From Richelia sp. SL_2_1 (GTDB taxonomy: Bacteria > Cyanobacteriota > Cyanobacteriia > Cyanobacteriales > Nostocaceae), in the NCBI GenBank assembly GCA_012033205.1, contig JAAUSO010000008.1:22578-86577 (forward strand): a stretch of DNA of 64,000 nucleotides, read 5' to 3'. The notes beneath the pieces are model-generated. The model was given only the letters and a program-made list of their open reading frames with translations. It was not told the DNA's origin and made no database searches. Shown here in pieces: positions 9,793-19,802 of this stretch. Position 1 is the first letter of the stretch. The number at the start of each line of letters is the position of its first letter. The position numbers were made by a program, and so were the translations under genes.

Positions 9793-10098
9793 ATGCAACT
9801 TCAGTACTTTTTATTACTATCTGCCGCTCTATTTTGTATCGGTATTTATGGAATTGTCACCAGTCGTAATGCGGTACGAGTGTTAATGTCGATTGAATTG
9901 TTACTCAATTCAGTTAATTTGAACTTAATGGCTTTTTCCAATTATTTGGATTCAACATTAATTAAAGGTCAGGTTTTCGCCGTATTTGTAATTACTGTAG
10001 CTGCGGCTGAAGCAGCTGTAGGGTTAGCGATCGTACTGGCAATCTATCGAAATCGCGATACTGTTGATATGGAGCAATTTAATCTCCTAAAGTGGTAA
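9793..10098 (+). CDS. ndhE: NAD(P)H-quinone oxidoreductase subunit 4L (NdhE)
   Basis: Small membrane subunit of NDH-1 (ND4L/NuoK homologue), 101 residues with three transmembrane helices. The proton-path glutamates are visible in [14 protein letters not shown] and in [17 protein letters not shown]. It lies 46 bp after ndhG and ends 4 bp before the nadK start, which suggests one transcript. Confidence 0.96.
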   Translation: MQLQYFLLLSAALFCIGIYGIVTSRNAVRVLMSIELLLNSVNLNLMAFSNYLDSTLIKGQVFAVFVITVAAAEAAVGLAIVLAIYRNRDTVDMEQFNLLKW

Positions 10099-10102
10099 TT
10101 TC

Positions 10103-11026
10103 GTGGAGCTTAACCAAGTAATTATTGCCTATAAGGCGCGAGACCCCCAAAGCAAACGTTGGGCCGAAATCTGTGCCAGCCAGTTAGAACATCTGAAATG
10201 CCATGTACTAATGGGTCCTAGCGGTCCAAAAGATAATCCATACCCGGTTTTTTTGGCTTCTGCTACTCAACAAATTGACCTTGCTATAGTACTTGGTGGT
10301 GATGGTACAGTTCTAACTGCTGCCAGACATTTAGCCCCTGCTGGCATTCCGATTTTGGCTGTAAATGTAGGGGGTCATTTAGGATTCTTAACTGAGTCCG
10401 TAGAAGAATTTCAGGATACCGAATTAGTTTGGAATCGACTGCTAGAAGATCGCTATGCTATACAGCGACGAATGATGTTGCAAGCAGCGGTGTATGAGGG
10501 ACATGGTTCTAATTTGGAACCGATAACCGAAACCTACCTGGCTTTGAACGAAATGTGTATCAAACCCGCTTCCGCACACCGGATGATTACCTCAATTTTG
10601 GAAATGGAAATTGATAATGAGGTGGTTGATCAATATCAAGGAGACGGGTTAATTATTTCTACACCTACTGGTTCTACAGGTTATACGGTTTCTGCTAACG
10701 GTCCGATCATGCATGATGGTATGGAAGCGATTACCATTACTCCTATTTGTCCGATGAGTCTTTCTAGTCGTCCCATTGTTTTACCTCCGGGTTCGGTGAT
10801 TAGCATTTGGCCTTTGGGGGATTTTGATTTAAGTACTAAATTGTGGACTGATGGTGTATTAGCAACTTCTATCTGGCCTGCACACCGCGTAGATGTACGG
10901 ATGGCAGAATGTCGATCTAAGTTCATTATTTTACGAGAAAACTATTCGTACTATCAGGTTTTACGAGAGAAACTACTTTGGGCGGGAACTAGAGTTAGGT
11001 ATAATACTAAACATAGTACGAATTAA
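10103..11026 (+). CDS. nadK: NAD kinase
   Basis: Phosphorylates NAD to NADP using ATP. The 307-residue protein has the GGDGTVLTAAR motif near residue 74, which contains the catalytic aspartate. The second conserved block is DGLIISTPTGSTGYTVSANGP, and PICPMSLSSRPIVLP follows. The start is GTG, 4 bp after the ndhE stop. That is consistent with translational coupling to the NDH-1 operon and with a supply of NADP for photosynthetic electron transport. Cyanobacteria often carry two NAD kinases; this is the ndh-linked one. Confidence 0.94.
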   Translation: MELNQVIIAYKARDPQSKRWAEICASQLEHLKCHVLMGPSGPKDNPYPVFLASATQQIDLAIVLGGDGTVLTAARHLAPAGIPILAVNVGGHLGFLTESVEEFQDTELVWNRLLEDRYAIQRRMMLQAAVYEGHGSNLEPITETYLALNEMCIKPASAHRMITSILEMEIDNEVVDQYQGDGLIISTPTGSTGYTVSANGPIMHDGMEAITITPICPMSLSSRPIVLPPGSVISIWPLGDFDLSTKLWTDGVLATSIWPAHRVDVRMAECRSKFIILRENYSYYQVLREKLLWAGTRVRYNTKHSTN

Positions 11027-11030
11027 GAAT

Positions 11031-11101
11031 GTAGAGACGTAATATATTACGTCTCTTATATATATTACGTCTCTTATATATTAGGTATATTACGTCTCTA
11101 C
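11031..11101. repeat. palindromic 'GAGACGTAATA' repeats downstream of nadK
   Basis: GAGACGTAATATATTACGTCTC is an inverted repeat, followed by two further TATTACGTCTC half-copies. It could fold into a strong hairpin and may end the ndh-nadK transcript, although no clean T-tract follows. Related GAGACGT palindromes occur elsewhere in the window (near 32050, 49970 and 50610). Confidence 0.8.
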
Positions 11102-11284
11102 AATGGTTTGGGTTGTGCAAAGAGTTAGTCAAAATATTTTTGCTCAAGTTTAGGATGTAAATACAAATATAAATATGTTGGGTTACGACGCAATCATAAT
11201 AATTAATTGAATGTTGTATTCTAGGTGCGTCTAACCCAACTTAACGGCTAATTTAACTGGTATTTAACCTGTAATCATTACTTT

Positions 11285-11638
11285 TTAATCAACTGCTCGT
11301 AATAAATAGTTAATTACGCTAGAAACTATTGCTAATACTATTGAACCAAGTAAAGCAGCTAAAGGGCCACCGATTGTAAAACCGTAATTAGGAGTAAGTA
11401 TACTTGCTAGCCAAAGGGTAAATCCGTTGATGACAAAGGTAAATAATCCAAAGGTAAGTAAGTTTATTGGTAGTGTTAAAATGCTTAAAATAGGACGAAT
11501 AAAAGCATTAACTAATCCTATAACTACAGCCGCAACCAAAGCTGCAACAAAACTTTTAATCACGAATTCAGGAACAATGTAAGCGGTAATTAGCAATGAC
11601 ACCGCAGTACCAAGCCAAGTTAATAAAAAATGCATCAT
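11285..11638 (-). CDS. phage holin family IV-like membrane protein
   Basis: A 117-residue protein of four hydrophobic segments with the pattern of the mycobacterial-phage holin superfamily IV (PF04020-type). Recognisable blocks are NAFIRPILSILTLPINLLTFGLFTFVINGF and a glycine-rich last helix. This family is widespread in bacterial chromosomes outside prophages, and no phage genes are adjacent. A membrane role of unknown kind is more likely than lysis. Confidence 0.85.
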   Translation of the reverse strand: MMHFLLTWLGTAVSLLITAYIVPEFVIKSFVAALVAAVVIGLVNAFIRPILSILTLPINLLTFGLFTFVINGFTLWLASILTPNYGFTIGGPLAALLGSIVLAIVSSVINYLLRAVD

Positions 11639-12047
11639 AGGCTTTGTGTAAGAAAATTATTGATTTGCTTGAGGTATTCACAATCAACTTTCACTATCTA
11701 TTTATGTTGTTCTCATAGAAAAATAACGCTTTCCAAGTAATGGCATCTAATGATACCTCCTAATTTTGGATATATATTATCCTATTGCGGGTTGTAGTTG
11801 CGACTTAAATTTGGTTGATTACTTTTAGTTACAGGAATCGCCGCAAGTCTCACACACAATCGCTGGTTGGTGCGTAAGTCCTGAACTTATTACTTCTTAA
11901 TGGTGGAAGTTGTGAATTAATTGCGATCCGATGCTCCCTCGCTACTTACCAAACTTGATATTAGAAACAATAATGGTGCATTACCATGACAGCGGTAACA
12001 CACCAGAAAAAATAGTTGAATATTAAATTAACTGAAGTATTCGATCA
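11639..12047. other. 409-bp intergenic region
   Basis: I see no gene, RNA or strong repeat here. The DNA separates two minus-strand genes and must carry the promoter of the holin-like gene. Confidence 0.5.
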
Positions 12048-13032
12048 TCAATTACGTCTACCTTTATCTAAAAGATTCCAAGTAGCACCTCCAACAACAC
12101 CATCGGGTTCTAAACCGTTACGTTTCTGAAATGCTTTTACTGCTTCTGTTGTTACCGGACCAAAATCTCCATCAATACTTTTGAGAAATCCCAATTTAGA
12201 TAATTTTTGTTGCAACTCAACAACTTGAGAACCTCGCATTCCTGGACGCAAAATCGGTAATCCTTGCGCTGTATATTGGATTGTGGAGGTTTTTGCACCG
12301 AAGATGTACTGCTTTGGCTATTGCGTGTAGTTTGACGAGTACGTGTAGTCGCGGTTTGTTGCTGTTGCTGTACAGGTTTACGCTGCACAGTAGTAGTACG
12401 AGGTTTTGACTGTGCAGGTTTTGCTTGAGGATTGCTTTTAGGTGGGGTTGCAGGTTTTGGTTCTGGTGCAGGCTGAACAATTCTCACAGGAGTCTCTACA
12501 GCAGGTGTTATAGGTCTTTGTTGCTGTGTAGAATTATTTACCACCCTAACGTCAGAGAAGGACTCTGTAGGTACGGGGAAGGTATCAAAAGGGGGAGGTG
12601 TAGGGGTATTCGCGACTTCTGTTGATACTGTTGCGTTGGGGAAAAGGGTTCCCAAGTATTTGTATCGACAACCCCATCTGCTTTTAAACCCGCTGCTTGT
12701 TGGAAACGTACAACTGCTTTTTGAGTTGTTTCGGTGAATACACCATTGACTTCACCCTCATAAAAACCCAACAGTATCAAAGCTCCTTGCAATTCTCTTA
12801 CAGGTACTCCTTCGCTACCTATTTTCAGGTTAGGGCGGTTAATATTAGCCTCTACGACTACTTGAGCAATTGTTTGTTGCTTTGCTGCAATTGATATTCC
12901 AATTTGGGAACCAAATAGCAGAGGAGTAGAAGAAAGTAAAACTAACCAATAAATCCTATTTATCGGAAGGAAGCGAAACGACACGAGAGAGTTTAAGTAC
13001 TTGAAAATACTTATTTTTCTACTACCTATCAT
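12048..13032 (-). CDS. secreted protein with two peptidoglycan-binding domains, two frame breaks
   Basis: Three overlapping ORFs form one gene. The N-terminus has a hydrophobic signal segment (IYWLVLLSSTPLLFG). It is followed by a PG_binding_1 domain (LKIGSEGVPVRELQGALILLGFYEGEVNGVF). A Pro/Gln/Thr-rich linker of about 130 residues comes next, then a second PG_binding_1 domain (MRGSQVVELQQKLSKLGFL). The frames join if one base is restored in the GGGGAAAAGGG run near 12638-12648 and one in the T5 run at 12290-12294 (plus-strand view). The repaired length is about 328 residues. The ATG at 13032 is preferred to the upstream TTG. It probably binds the cell wall or septum. Confidence 0.85.
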
Positions 13033-13171
13033 GGTTTTTGCCCCCGGCAAGTCTCTTACAAATATACTATCTATTAACCAGTATAAAATTAATTTGTTAC
13101 AGCAGTATAAATGCTTAAGAAAAGCAGCAAATTGTCAGTAATTGATGCCAACTAAATAGTTTAGACTACTG

Positions 13172-14449
13172 TTACGCAATTACACGGTTAATTGCTTCTT
13201 TTTGACCGATTATAGATACGAATGGTTCCTTTAAGTATTTAGCAGCTGTGTTAATAGTTTCTACAGGGGTTAAAGCTGTAATATCTTCTTGAAATTTTTG
13301 GTCGAAGGCAATTCCTAATCCTAATATTTCATACCAACCATATATTTGAGCAATTTGTCCGTTAGTTTGTTTTCCCAAAGCGTACTGTCCGAGTATTTTG
13401 TTTTTTGCAGTTTGTAAAGCGCTTTCTGCTAGTTTATTACTAGAAAGTAAATCAACTTCTCTTCGCAACCCTTCTAAAGCGGTGATTGTATTTTCCGGTG
13501 CGGTACCCATGTAGACTACAAAGGAACTGGAAAACTTTCTTGTCGGGTACAATGCGGACACATCGTAGGCTAAACCAAGTTTTTCTCGTAATTCTATAAA
13601 TAAGCGACTAGAAAGCCCATTTCCTAAATAAGTAGAAAGCAGCTTTAAAGCAGGGTAGTCGGCTTCTTGCACTGAAGCACCTAAATAACCCAACATAATT
13701 ATCGATTGTTGTGTTGCTTGGGGGGTAATTATTTGTTGCGGTTTAGTTTGAGGAAATGGTATATCTATAGTTGGCAATGCTGTATCTAGCCTTTGCCAAT
13801 CACCAAAAAGTTCTTCTACTTGTTTGGTTGCATCCTCTGGGGAAATACGACCGGCAATACTAATAACTATATTATCTGGGCGAAAATAATCTGAATAAAA
13901 TTTTACTAAATCTTCGCGAGTCAAACTGCTAATAGTTGTTTCATCCCCTAACCCCGATGATGCATAAGGATGATTTTTGTACATAATTTGTCGTAATTGC
14001 TCAAATGCGACGTTAAAGGGCTGTTCCTTTTGCAAGCGCACTTGTTGTAGAGCAATCCGCTTTTCCATCTCTACCAACTCTGCTGGAAAAGTTGGCGATA
14101 GCAATATTCGTGTTGCTAGTTCCAAAGTTTGAGTAAAATCAGCACTCACGGTTTTTAAGGATAAAACAAAGTAATCTGTCGCAGCATCCGCACTCAAACT
14201 CGCTCCCACAGATTCTACACGTTGGGCAATTTCTAAGCTAGAAAGTCCATCACATCCTTTTGTGAGTACAGCGCTGAGTAAATTGGCTAAACCGGCTTTT
14301 TCCGGCTTTTGATCACAACTTCCAGCACGGATAAATATTCGAGCCGCAATAATATCAGCGGCGGAATTTTCCGAAACCAGTAGTATTATGCCATTCTTCA
14401 ATACGGTACGATGGAGATTCAATTTTTTTGGCAAGGTTGTCATCAGCAA
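13172..14449 (-). CDS. M16 family peptidase-like protein lacking the zinc motif
   Basis: A 425-residue homologue of processing-peptidase subunits, with the two M16 halves (LPKKLNLHRTVLKNGI at the start and YLGNGLSSRLFIELREKLGLAYDV in the second half). Where active members carry HxxEH, this protein reads KAGLANLLSAVL, so the zinc ligands are absent. It therefore resembles the non-catalytic alpha-type subunit that pairs with an active beta subunit. In other cyanobacteria the two are often neighbours; no active partner is present in this window. It may act as a glycine-rich-loop substrate-binding partner. Confidence 0.9.
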   Translation of the reverse strand: MLMTTLPKKLNLHRTVLKNGIILLVSENSAADIIAARIFIRAGSCDQKPEKAGLANLLSAVLTKGCDGLSSLEIAQRVESVGASLSADAATDYFVLSLKTVSADFTQTLELATRILLSPTFPAELVEMEKRIALQQVRLQKEQPFNVAFEQLRQIMYKNHPYASSGLGDETTISSLTREDLVKFYSDYFRPDNIVISIAGRISPEDATKQVEELFGDWQRLDTALPTIDIPFPQTKPQQIITPQATQQSIIMLGYLGASVQEADYPALKLLSTYLGNGLSSRLFIELREKLGLAYDVSALYPTRKFSSSFVVYMGTAPENTITALEGLRREVDLLSSNKLAESALQTAKNKILGQYALGKQTNGQIAQIYGWYEILGLGIAFDQKFQEDITALTPVETINTAAKYLKEPFVSIIGQKEAINRVIA

Positions 14450-14710
14450 GATTTTCGATTTGGAATGGGGACTACTGGCATTGAGAGTTAGGAGTTATGT
14501 TGTGGAGTAGTTGATAATTTTTGATCAATTAAAGTTAAATTTTAATCTATTTGCAATACCGATGCTCGAAACACGGTACTATTCGTTTAGTATAAGAATA
14601 TTCAACTATATTATCAGTTTTTATTGACATTAATTTTAATTTTTCATTTACGATGTCCCGTTTTGAGATGTCTGTTCCTATATAAAAAAATGAACATTAA
14701 AAATCAACTC

Positions 14711-14748
14711 AAAAAAATAAAGCCCTCAAGTCAACAAGTGACTAGAGG
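14711..14748 (-). terminator. Rho-independent terminator of the 6S RNA candidate
   Basis: Minus-strand sequence CCTCTAGTCA-CTTG-TTGACTTGAGG forms a hairpin with one mismatch and is followed by GCTTTATTTTTTT. It is placed to end a transcript coming from the purK side. Confidence 0.75.
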
Positions 14749-14886
14749 AACTTTAAAATTTTAGTTCACCGCAACGCCGTTTTACCTAAGTTTATGACCT
14801 GGTTAAACCAGGGGGGTACCGAATTACATCGTTTAAAGTTTCCGGGTACAAGCCCGGTATACTGCCACGAAACTATTCAGTTCCCA
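14720..14886 (-). ncRNA. ssaA: candidate 6S RNA (ssaA)
   Basis: On the minus strand the 5' GGAACT pairs with AGTTCC about 130 nt downstream, and TAGTT pairs with AACTA inside it. That leaves an internal bulge and an upper arm with the hairpins CCGGG/CCCGG and CCTGGTT/AACCAGG. This long rod with a central bulge is the 6S RNA layout, and the terminator follows. A TATGAT -10-like box lies just before GGGAACT. The gene adjoins purK; linkage of 6S RNA to purK is known from Synechococcus. The ORF on the opposite strand (14794-15015) is not convincing. Identification is by structure and context, not by sequence match. Confidence 0.55.
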
Positions 14887-15016
14887 TATCATAAAAGTCA
14901 TAGATCACAAAACTGTATGGCAGTCACCAACGTCGTAGTGCAACAAGTCTATTATAACTTTCACTGTTGTTATTGTGTAATAAATAAATATTTTTTATTA
15001 TCCTTTGATTGCTGAT

Positions 15017-16189
15017 TTATTGAGAATACCATACAGACTCTATATTTCGGGCAATTGTCATTGCTTCATCACGGTTTAATTCATTTAATAAAACTGTAAT
15101 GTGACCCAGTTTACGTCCGGGACGAGATTCTGATTTCCCATACCAATGAAGATAGGCTCCAGGAATTTTTGCGAGGGTAGAGCGTTTGTCGATATAGTTA
15201 GTTGTTCGTGTTTCATAACCTAACAAATTTACCATAATAGCACAAGGAATTTTCATCGCCACATTACCTAAAGGTAAATCGCAAACGGCTCTTAAGTGTT
15301 GCTCGAATTGCGAAGTAAAGCAAGCATCTATAGAAAAGTGTCCGGAATTATGAGTCCGAGGTGCAATTTCATTTACTAATACTTGATCGCCATCGGTCAA
15401 AAATAATTCTATAGCAAAAATTCCTACTACTTGCAAGCTATTTAGTACAGTACAAGCAATATCTTGAATGGTTTTTTCTGTCTGAGGACTGATGTCCGCA
15501 GGTGCAATAACTCGCCGACAAACTTGTTGCTCTTGTTGGGTTTCTACAACTACAAAAGGAGAAATTTTACCACTTGTTGAACGCGCTGCAATTATGGATA
15601 ATTCTTTTTGAAAAGGAATGAATTCTTCTAACAAAAAATTAGAATTCAAACAGTTTTTTGTTTCTAAATCAGTTAAATTATTGATAATAAAAGTACCTTG
15701 ACCATCATAGCCGTGACGACGAGCTTTTAAAACAGATGGAAAGCTTAATTTCCATTCCGAATCACGATAACTTTTGGTGTATATACTTTGATTAACAGAT
15801 GAAATCGCAAATAATGATTCAGGTAATATAAACTTGGGAACTGGTATACCCAAATCACGCAAAAAACAACGTTGATGATATTTATCTAGTAGAGGAGATA
15901 AAGCTTCGATTCGAGGACGAAAACAAACACCTTGTGAAGCAATTTGAGATAAAGCTTCTATATCAACAAATTCGTTTTCAAAAGTGATGACATCGCATTT
16001 TTCTGCTAACTTAATTGTGGCTTGAGCATCATTAACCGCTGCAAAAACAGTATCGCTAGCAATCTCAACTGCGGGGTCATTGCAATCTGGAGTTTGGATA
16101 ATTAATTCTACTCCTAATTTGTTCGCCGCAACACCCATCATTAATGCTAACTGTCCACCACCAATTACACCAACACGCTTGATTTGCAT
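15017..16189 (-). CDS. purK: 5-(carboxyamino)imidazole ribonucleotide synthase
   Basis: ATP-grasp enzyme of purine biosynthesis that makes N5-CAIR from AIR, bicarbonate and ATP. The 390 residues begin with the nucleotide-fold motif GVIGGGQLALMM. The ATP-grasp core follows with VLKARRHGYDGQGTF and LLEEFIPFQKELSII. The metal-binding region reads VNEIAPRTHNSGHFSIDAC. The start ATG matches the family start exactly. It is a single gene, with the 6S RNA candidate immediately downstream. Confidence 0.95.
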   Translation of the reverse strand: MQIKRVGVIGGGQLALMMGVAANKLGVELIIQTPDCNDPAVEIASDTVFAAVNDAQATIKLAEKCDVITFENEFVDIEALSQIASQGVCFRPRIEALSPLLDKYHQRCFLRDLGIPVPKFILPESLFAISSVNQSIYTKSYRDSEWKLSFPSVLKARRHGYDGQGTFIINNLTDLETKNCLNSNFLLEEFIPFQKELSIIAARSTSGKISPFVVVETQQEQQVCRRVIAPADISPQTEKTIQDIACTVLNSLQVVGIFAIELFLTDGDQVLVNEIAPRTHNSGHFSIDACFTSQFEQHLRAVCDLPLGNVAMKIPCAIMVNLLGYETRTTNYIDKRSTLAKIPGAYLHWYGKSESRPGRKLGHITVLLNELNRDEAMTIARNIESVWYSQ

Positions 16190-16730
16190 TTATCAAAAAT
16201 AATTAGTTTCTACACCATTTTTACAGTTGTTAAGGTTAGCTTATTCGCAAAGTTATCTCATCTACACTCCGTAATCATGTTTGTATTAATAAATGTTACT
16301 GCGAGTCAGCCATCTCTGATATCAACTCCCGTCAAGTTTACCTTAAATTCTGTAGTATATAATCTCATATCTTGGACTTTTACTGGGAAACCAGTTTCTC
16401 ACGCTGATTGATCATTGAGCATTCTGACTGATTTATTTTCCCAAATTAACTTTACATTTGTTTAAATAAATCGTTGCTTTACTCTCCAAATCTTGAGAAA
16501 AGTTTACTTTTCAAGGAATAAATAAAGTTTATTATCATTTAAGAAAAGAATAAAAGAACTGCTGTTATTCTTGTAATTAGTGAAAGCTTTGTTTGATATT
16601 TTTATAGACGTAAGTCGATAAAATATTGTCTTAACAAAGCGTTACATTTGATAGTTACAAATCTTGTCCTAGAGAATTGTGAACTATAAGTAATAATCGA
16701 GAAGTTTTTATTTATTATTATTGGCAAGTT
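16190..16730. other. 541-bp intergenic region
   Basis: It lies between the divergent purK and the gene at 16731 and should contain both promoters. The track ORF at 16184-16411 overlaps the purK start and has no recognisable features. No repeat or structured RNA stands out. Confidence 0.5.
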
Positions 16731-17090
16731 ATGCTGAAAAATTTAAATCGAATTGCTAACAATCCGATGAAACATTACAACGATGAATGGATTGTCCAAT
16801 GGTGTCAAGATAATGGTTGGACTGATTTGTATATCGAACGCTGTAATAACTTCTGGGCTTTTCCTCCAGGTGCAGTAATGCCAGAACCAATTCCCACAAA
16901 AGTTTTGAGAACAATTAAAGCAGAGAACGGATTAACTTGTGAAGAACGTATTTGGTCGATTGCAGCAGTAATTGCCACAATGATAGCGGCAGGTGTTACT
17001 TATTGGTTGAGATGTCCGATACCAATGGTTGCAGCCTTTGCATTTAATGCTGTGACTGTTGCTCAATTGGAAGTTGAAGATGCCTATTGA
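16731..17090 (+). CDS. conserved hypothetical cyanobacterial protein
   Basis: A 119-residue protein with a tryptophan-rich N-terminal half (DEWIVQWCQDNGWTDLY, CNNFWAFPPGAVMPEP) and a hydrophobic helix pair near the C-terminus (AAVIATMIAAGVTYWL and PMVAAFAFNAVTV). I recall this type of short protein only as uncharacterised in filamentous cyanobacteria. A membrane or thylakoid-associated location is possible. An internal Met (MKHYNDEW) could also be the start. Confidence 0.75.
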   Translation: MLKNLNRIANNPMKHYNDEWIVQWCQDNGWTDLYIERCNNFWAFPPGAVMPEPIPTKVLRTIKAENGLTCEERIWSIAAVIATMIAAGVTYWLRCPIPMVAAFAFNAVTVAQLEVEDAY

Positions 17091-17507
17091 AGAGTGCGGA
17101 GGTATTGGGGGAACCTTTTCCCCAGGAATATTATAAATAGGAATTTCCGTTAAAAGAATTAAGCTAATATAAAATATTTAAATAGCAAATAGCACTAGAA
17201 AAAATAATCTTTATTTCCTTGGTAATTTATATCTTGCATCATATACTATAGAAAGCTATCGTCAAAATAATTATTAATTGTTTGATTTCGTTATTACCCA
17301 ACTGGGACTGCAAGTCCCAGCCTGATCGCAGAAGTCCATTAAAAGGGACTAAAAATATTACAGTTTTAGATAAGTGCTTATTTCTTATTTACAGCATATT
17401 TCCGGATGGATGAGGCAGATTTGGATGGGCAGGGATGCCATCCCACGCATTGCTTTATAATATGATGCTGTATCATAAAGAATGGGCGAATAGTTATCAA
17501 TAATTAC
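17091..17507. other. 417-bp intergenic region with a perfect hairpin
   Basis: It lies between two convergent genes. At 17302-17320, CTGGGACT-GCA-AGTCCCAG forms an 8-bp perfect stem with a 3-nt loop. This 'CTGGGACT' element looks like a dispersed intergenic repeat. No gene is visible. Confidence 0.6.
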
Positions 17508-18284
17508 TCAACTGTTAATTAAACTTGCAGCATCTGTATCTAAGAATAAATTCGCTTGAGCTTGATTGCGGAGAATAGAAGCTGGAAATTCTCTAGTAAT
17601 ATTTCCTTGTAATAATTGTTTAATTAATTTAGCTTTACGTTTTCCTGGTGCAAGACAGATAATTTTTTTCGCCGCACAAATCATCGGTATAGTAAGAGTA
17701 AAAGCATATTTAGGTACACTTTCTAAATTAGGAAAATAACCACTATCTACTTGTTGCTGATGGTTAACTGAATCCAACTTAACTAGTTTTACCATATAGC
17801 GGTCATTAAAATCCGCCACAGATGGTTCATTAAAAGCTAAATGTCCGTTTTCCCCTATTCCCAAAAAACACAGGTCAATCGGTTGTGCTGTGAGTAATTT
17901 AGAATAGCGATCGCACTCTTGTAAAGGCTGCAAAGTATCACCTTCTATATAGTGAAATTTCTGAGGTGAAATAAGCTTTTCGACACGTTTTCGGAGATAA
18001 TATCGGAAACTGGAAGAATGCTCGGCTGATATACCTAAATATTCATCTAAATGAAAACAGATAATTCGCGACCAATCAATATTACTTAAATTAGTTAAAG
18101 TATCCAAAAATTGAAGTTGAGAATTACCTGTTGCAAATAATATTGTTGCAGTTTGCTGGTGTTTGAGAATTTGCTGTAAATATTGTTGAACGATGGAAGA
18201 GACGGATAAAGCGAGTTCAGCTTCCGAATCGTAAATCTGAACTCCTAGGCTATCAACGCGAAAATCTTTTGTAGCGTTTGACAT
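17508..18284 (-). CDS. nagB: glucosamine-6-phosphate deaminase
   Basis: Converts glucosamine-6-phosphate to fructose-6-phosphate and ammonia, linking amino-sugar turnover to central metabolism. The 258-residue protein has FATGNSQLQFL (substrate phosphate loop), FHLDEYLGI with the catalytic Asp, and LGIGENGHLAFNEP with the active-site His. The family is also related to 6-phosphogluconolactonase, but the HLDEY and GENGHIAFNEP-type motifs favour NagB. It is a single gene without nagA nearby. Confidence 0.92.
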   Translation of the reverse strand: MSNATKDFRVDSLGVQIYDSEAELALSVSSIVQQYLQQILKHQQTATILFATGNSQLQFLDTLTNLSNIDWSRIICFHLDEYLGISAEHSSSFRYYLRKRVEKLISPQKFHYIEGDTLQPLQECDRYSKLLTAQPIDLCFLGIGENGHLAFNEPSVADFNDRYMVKLVKLDSVNHQQQVDSGYFPNLESVPKYAFTLTIPMICAAKKIICLAPGKRKAKLIKQLLQGNITREFPASILRNQAQANLFLDTDAASLINS

Positions 18285-19414
18285 TTGATAACAAATAATT
18301 TTGTTGAATTAAGTAAACGAGTCGTCGTTACTCCGCCGTTGCACGGTAAAGGTAGATTTTTCAGTCTACCCATACACGCGCTAGTTACCATAGGTTGTCA
18401 GATTTTATAAGAATTCATCATAGTTTTTTGTAGGCTCGAATGCAGCAATTATTGCGGGAAACCACAAAATAATCTAAGCTATTTGATAAATGTTTATATT
18501 TTTTTACAGTTCATCAGAATAAATTATGATATGTGGAATTTCTGATTTTGCAGATTTGTAATTATGGAAGTTTCTCAATTCTCATCAATAATCTCAGAGT
18601 GCCATCTCCGGATACAGATGATAATTATTATCTATAAAATTAGAAATTCCTATGGATAGAAAACAAAGGTTTATAGTCACTGAGGGTAAGTTAAGTTGAG
18701 TTTAAATGTATATTCAAGAATAGTTAATGGAATCCTCAAATTACTGTATTTAAAGGATTTTAGGCTATTAACCGTTGAGTAGCACGCTAATTGAGTTTCA
18801 GTCGATTCCCGGAAGCTTACCTACATTTATCTCAAATATAATCAAATATAATCTAGAACATATGCAAACAAAGTTTGTAATTATTATCAAGTACTTGCAT
18901 TTTATACAGGCATCGGTTACATTCGGATATAAAGCTTAACTCCCAATTCGGGAGAAAATCTGGGATTACATCAGCTTAAGCAAGCATGAGTTAAGTAGAC
19001 CTGTAAAACTTTTCTCATTCTGACAACAAATGCTTGGTGTAAAACTGCTACTTTTAGACTATTGCCAAAAATCTCAAAGCTTCCCACTCCGAGTAGAATT
19101 TCTACTTTTTGGTGATGCTTTTCGTACAATCTATTTTTTTTATAAACTTATTGAGAATAATTTGCAACATATTCACAAATTTAGATATAGTAAAAATATA
19201 TAAACAAAAAGCTTTGAAAATCCAAGGATTTTCAAAACGTCGAGGTTGATTTACGGTTAAAGTAGCTTTTTTGACAATGGTTTTAATGAATAATTTACAT
19301 ATACTTTTGATTTCCATGATGATGCTTCCCGGTATTCACTTGTAAGCTGAAGTATTAAAGGTATAGATAAGTTTTTTGGAAAAAATCGACCTGTATAAAG
19401 GGAACAGAAAAAAT
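18285..19414. other. 1.1-kb AT-rich non-coding stretch
   Basis: The longest gene-poor stretch in the left half. It holds a small hairpin (GGTAGA/TCTACC, near 18352-18371). A 71-codon minus-strand ORF at 19102-19317 is rich in Lys/Ile with no recognised domain. Nothing else supports a gene. It could be a decayed gene or an RNA locus, but I cannot show either. Confidence 0.5.
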
Positions 19415-19714
19415 ATGTATAACAGCGAAGAATCAAGGCAAATACTCAGTGAAAACCCCAAGGCTCAAATGAAGAATGTAGAAAGAATACATAAAACTGA
19501 TGAATTTATAACTATCTATAGAGGTAAAATTTTATGTGTTGCAAAATTTCTCAAGCTGTTGGTAGCATTTTTTTTAGGACAAGAGAATTTTGATCAAGAA
19601 AGTGTTATAAAAGTCCTATTAGGAAAACAGTTAATTAATCAATTTGATTACTACATAAGTATTTCTGTTTGCAGTTTAAAGTATTGCAGCGGAATTATGA
19701 TTGAGAAATCTTAG
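19415..19714 (+). CDS. doubtful small hypothetical protein
   Basis: A 99-codon reading from ATG (MYNSEESRQ) inside the longer track ORF. GGGAA lies about 10 bp upstream. The predicted protein is basic in its first half and has one hydrophobic stretch (FLKLLVAFFLG). I recognise no family. It lies in AT-rich DNA, where chance ORFs are common, so it may not be real. Confidence 0.3.
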   Translation: MYNSEESRQILSENPKAQMKNVERIHKTDEFITIYRGKILCVAKFLKLLVAFFLGQENFDQESVIKVLLGKQLINQFDYYISISVCSLKYCSGIMIEKS

Positions 19715-19802
19715 TACTAAGGATGATTCTTTAGGGAGTCGATAGTCACATTATCTATGTGTAATATCCTGTTTGTAAAAATACACGACCCATATAAAAT
19801 AA

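Noticed and set aside
11285-11638. Prophage lysis gene
   Set aside because: The holin-like family is common in chromosomes and no endolysin or structural phage gene is adjacent.
14794-15015. 73-codon plus-strand ORF
   Set aside because: It runs antisense over the 6S RNA candidate and has no protein-family features.
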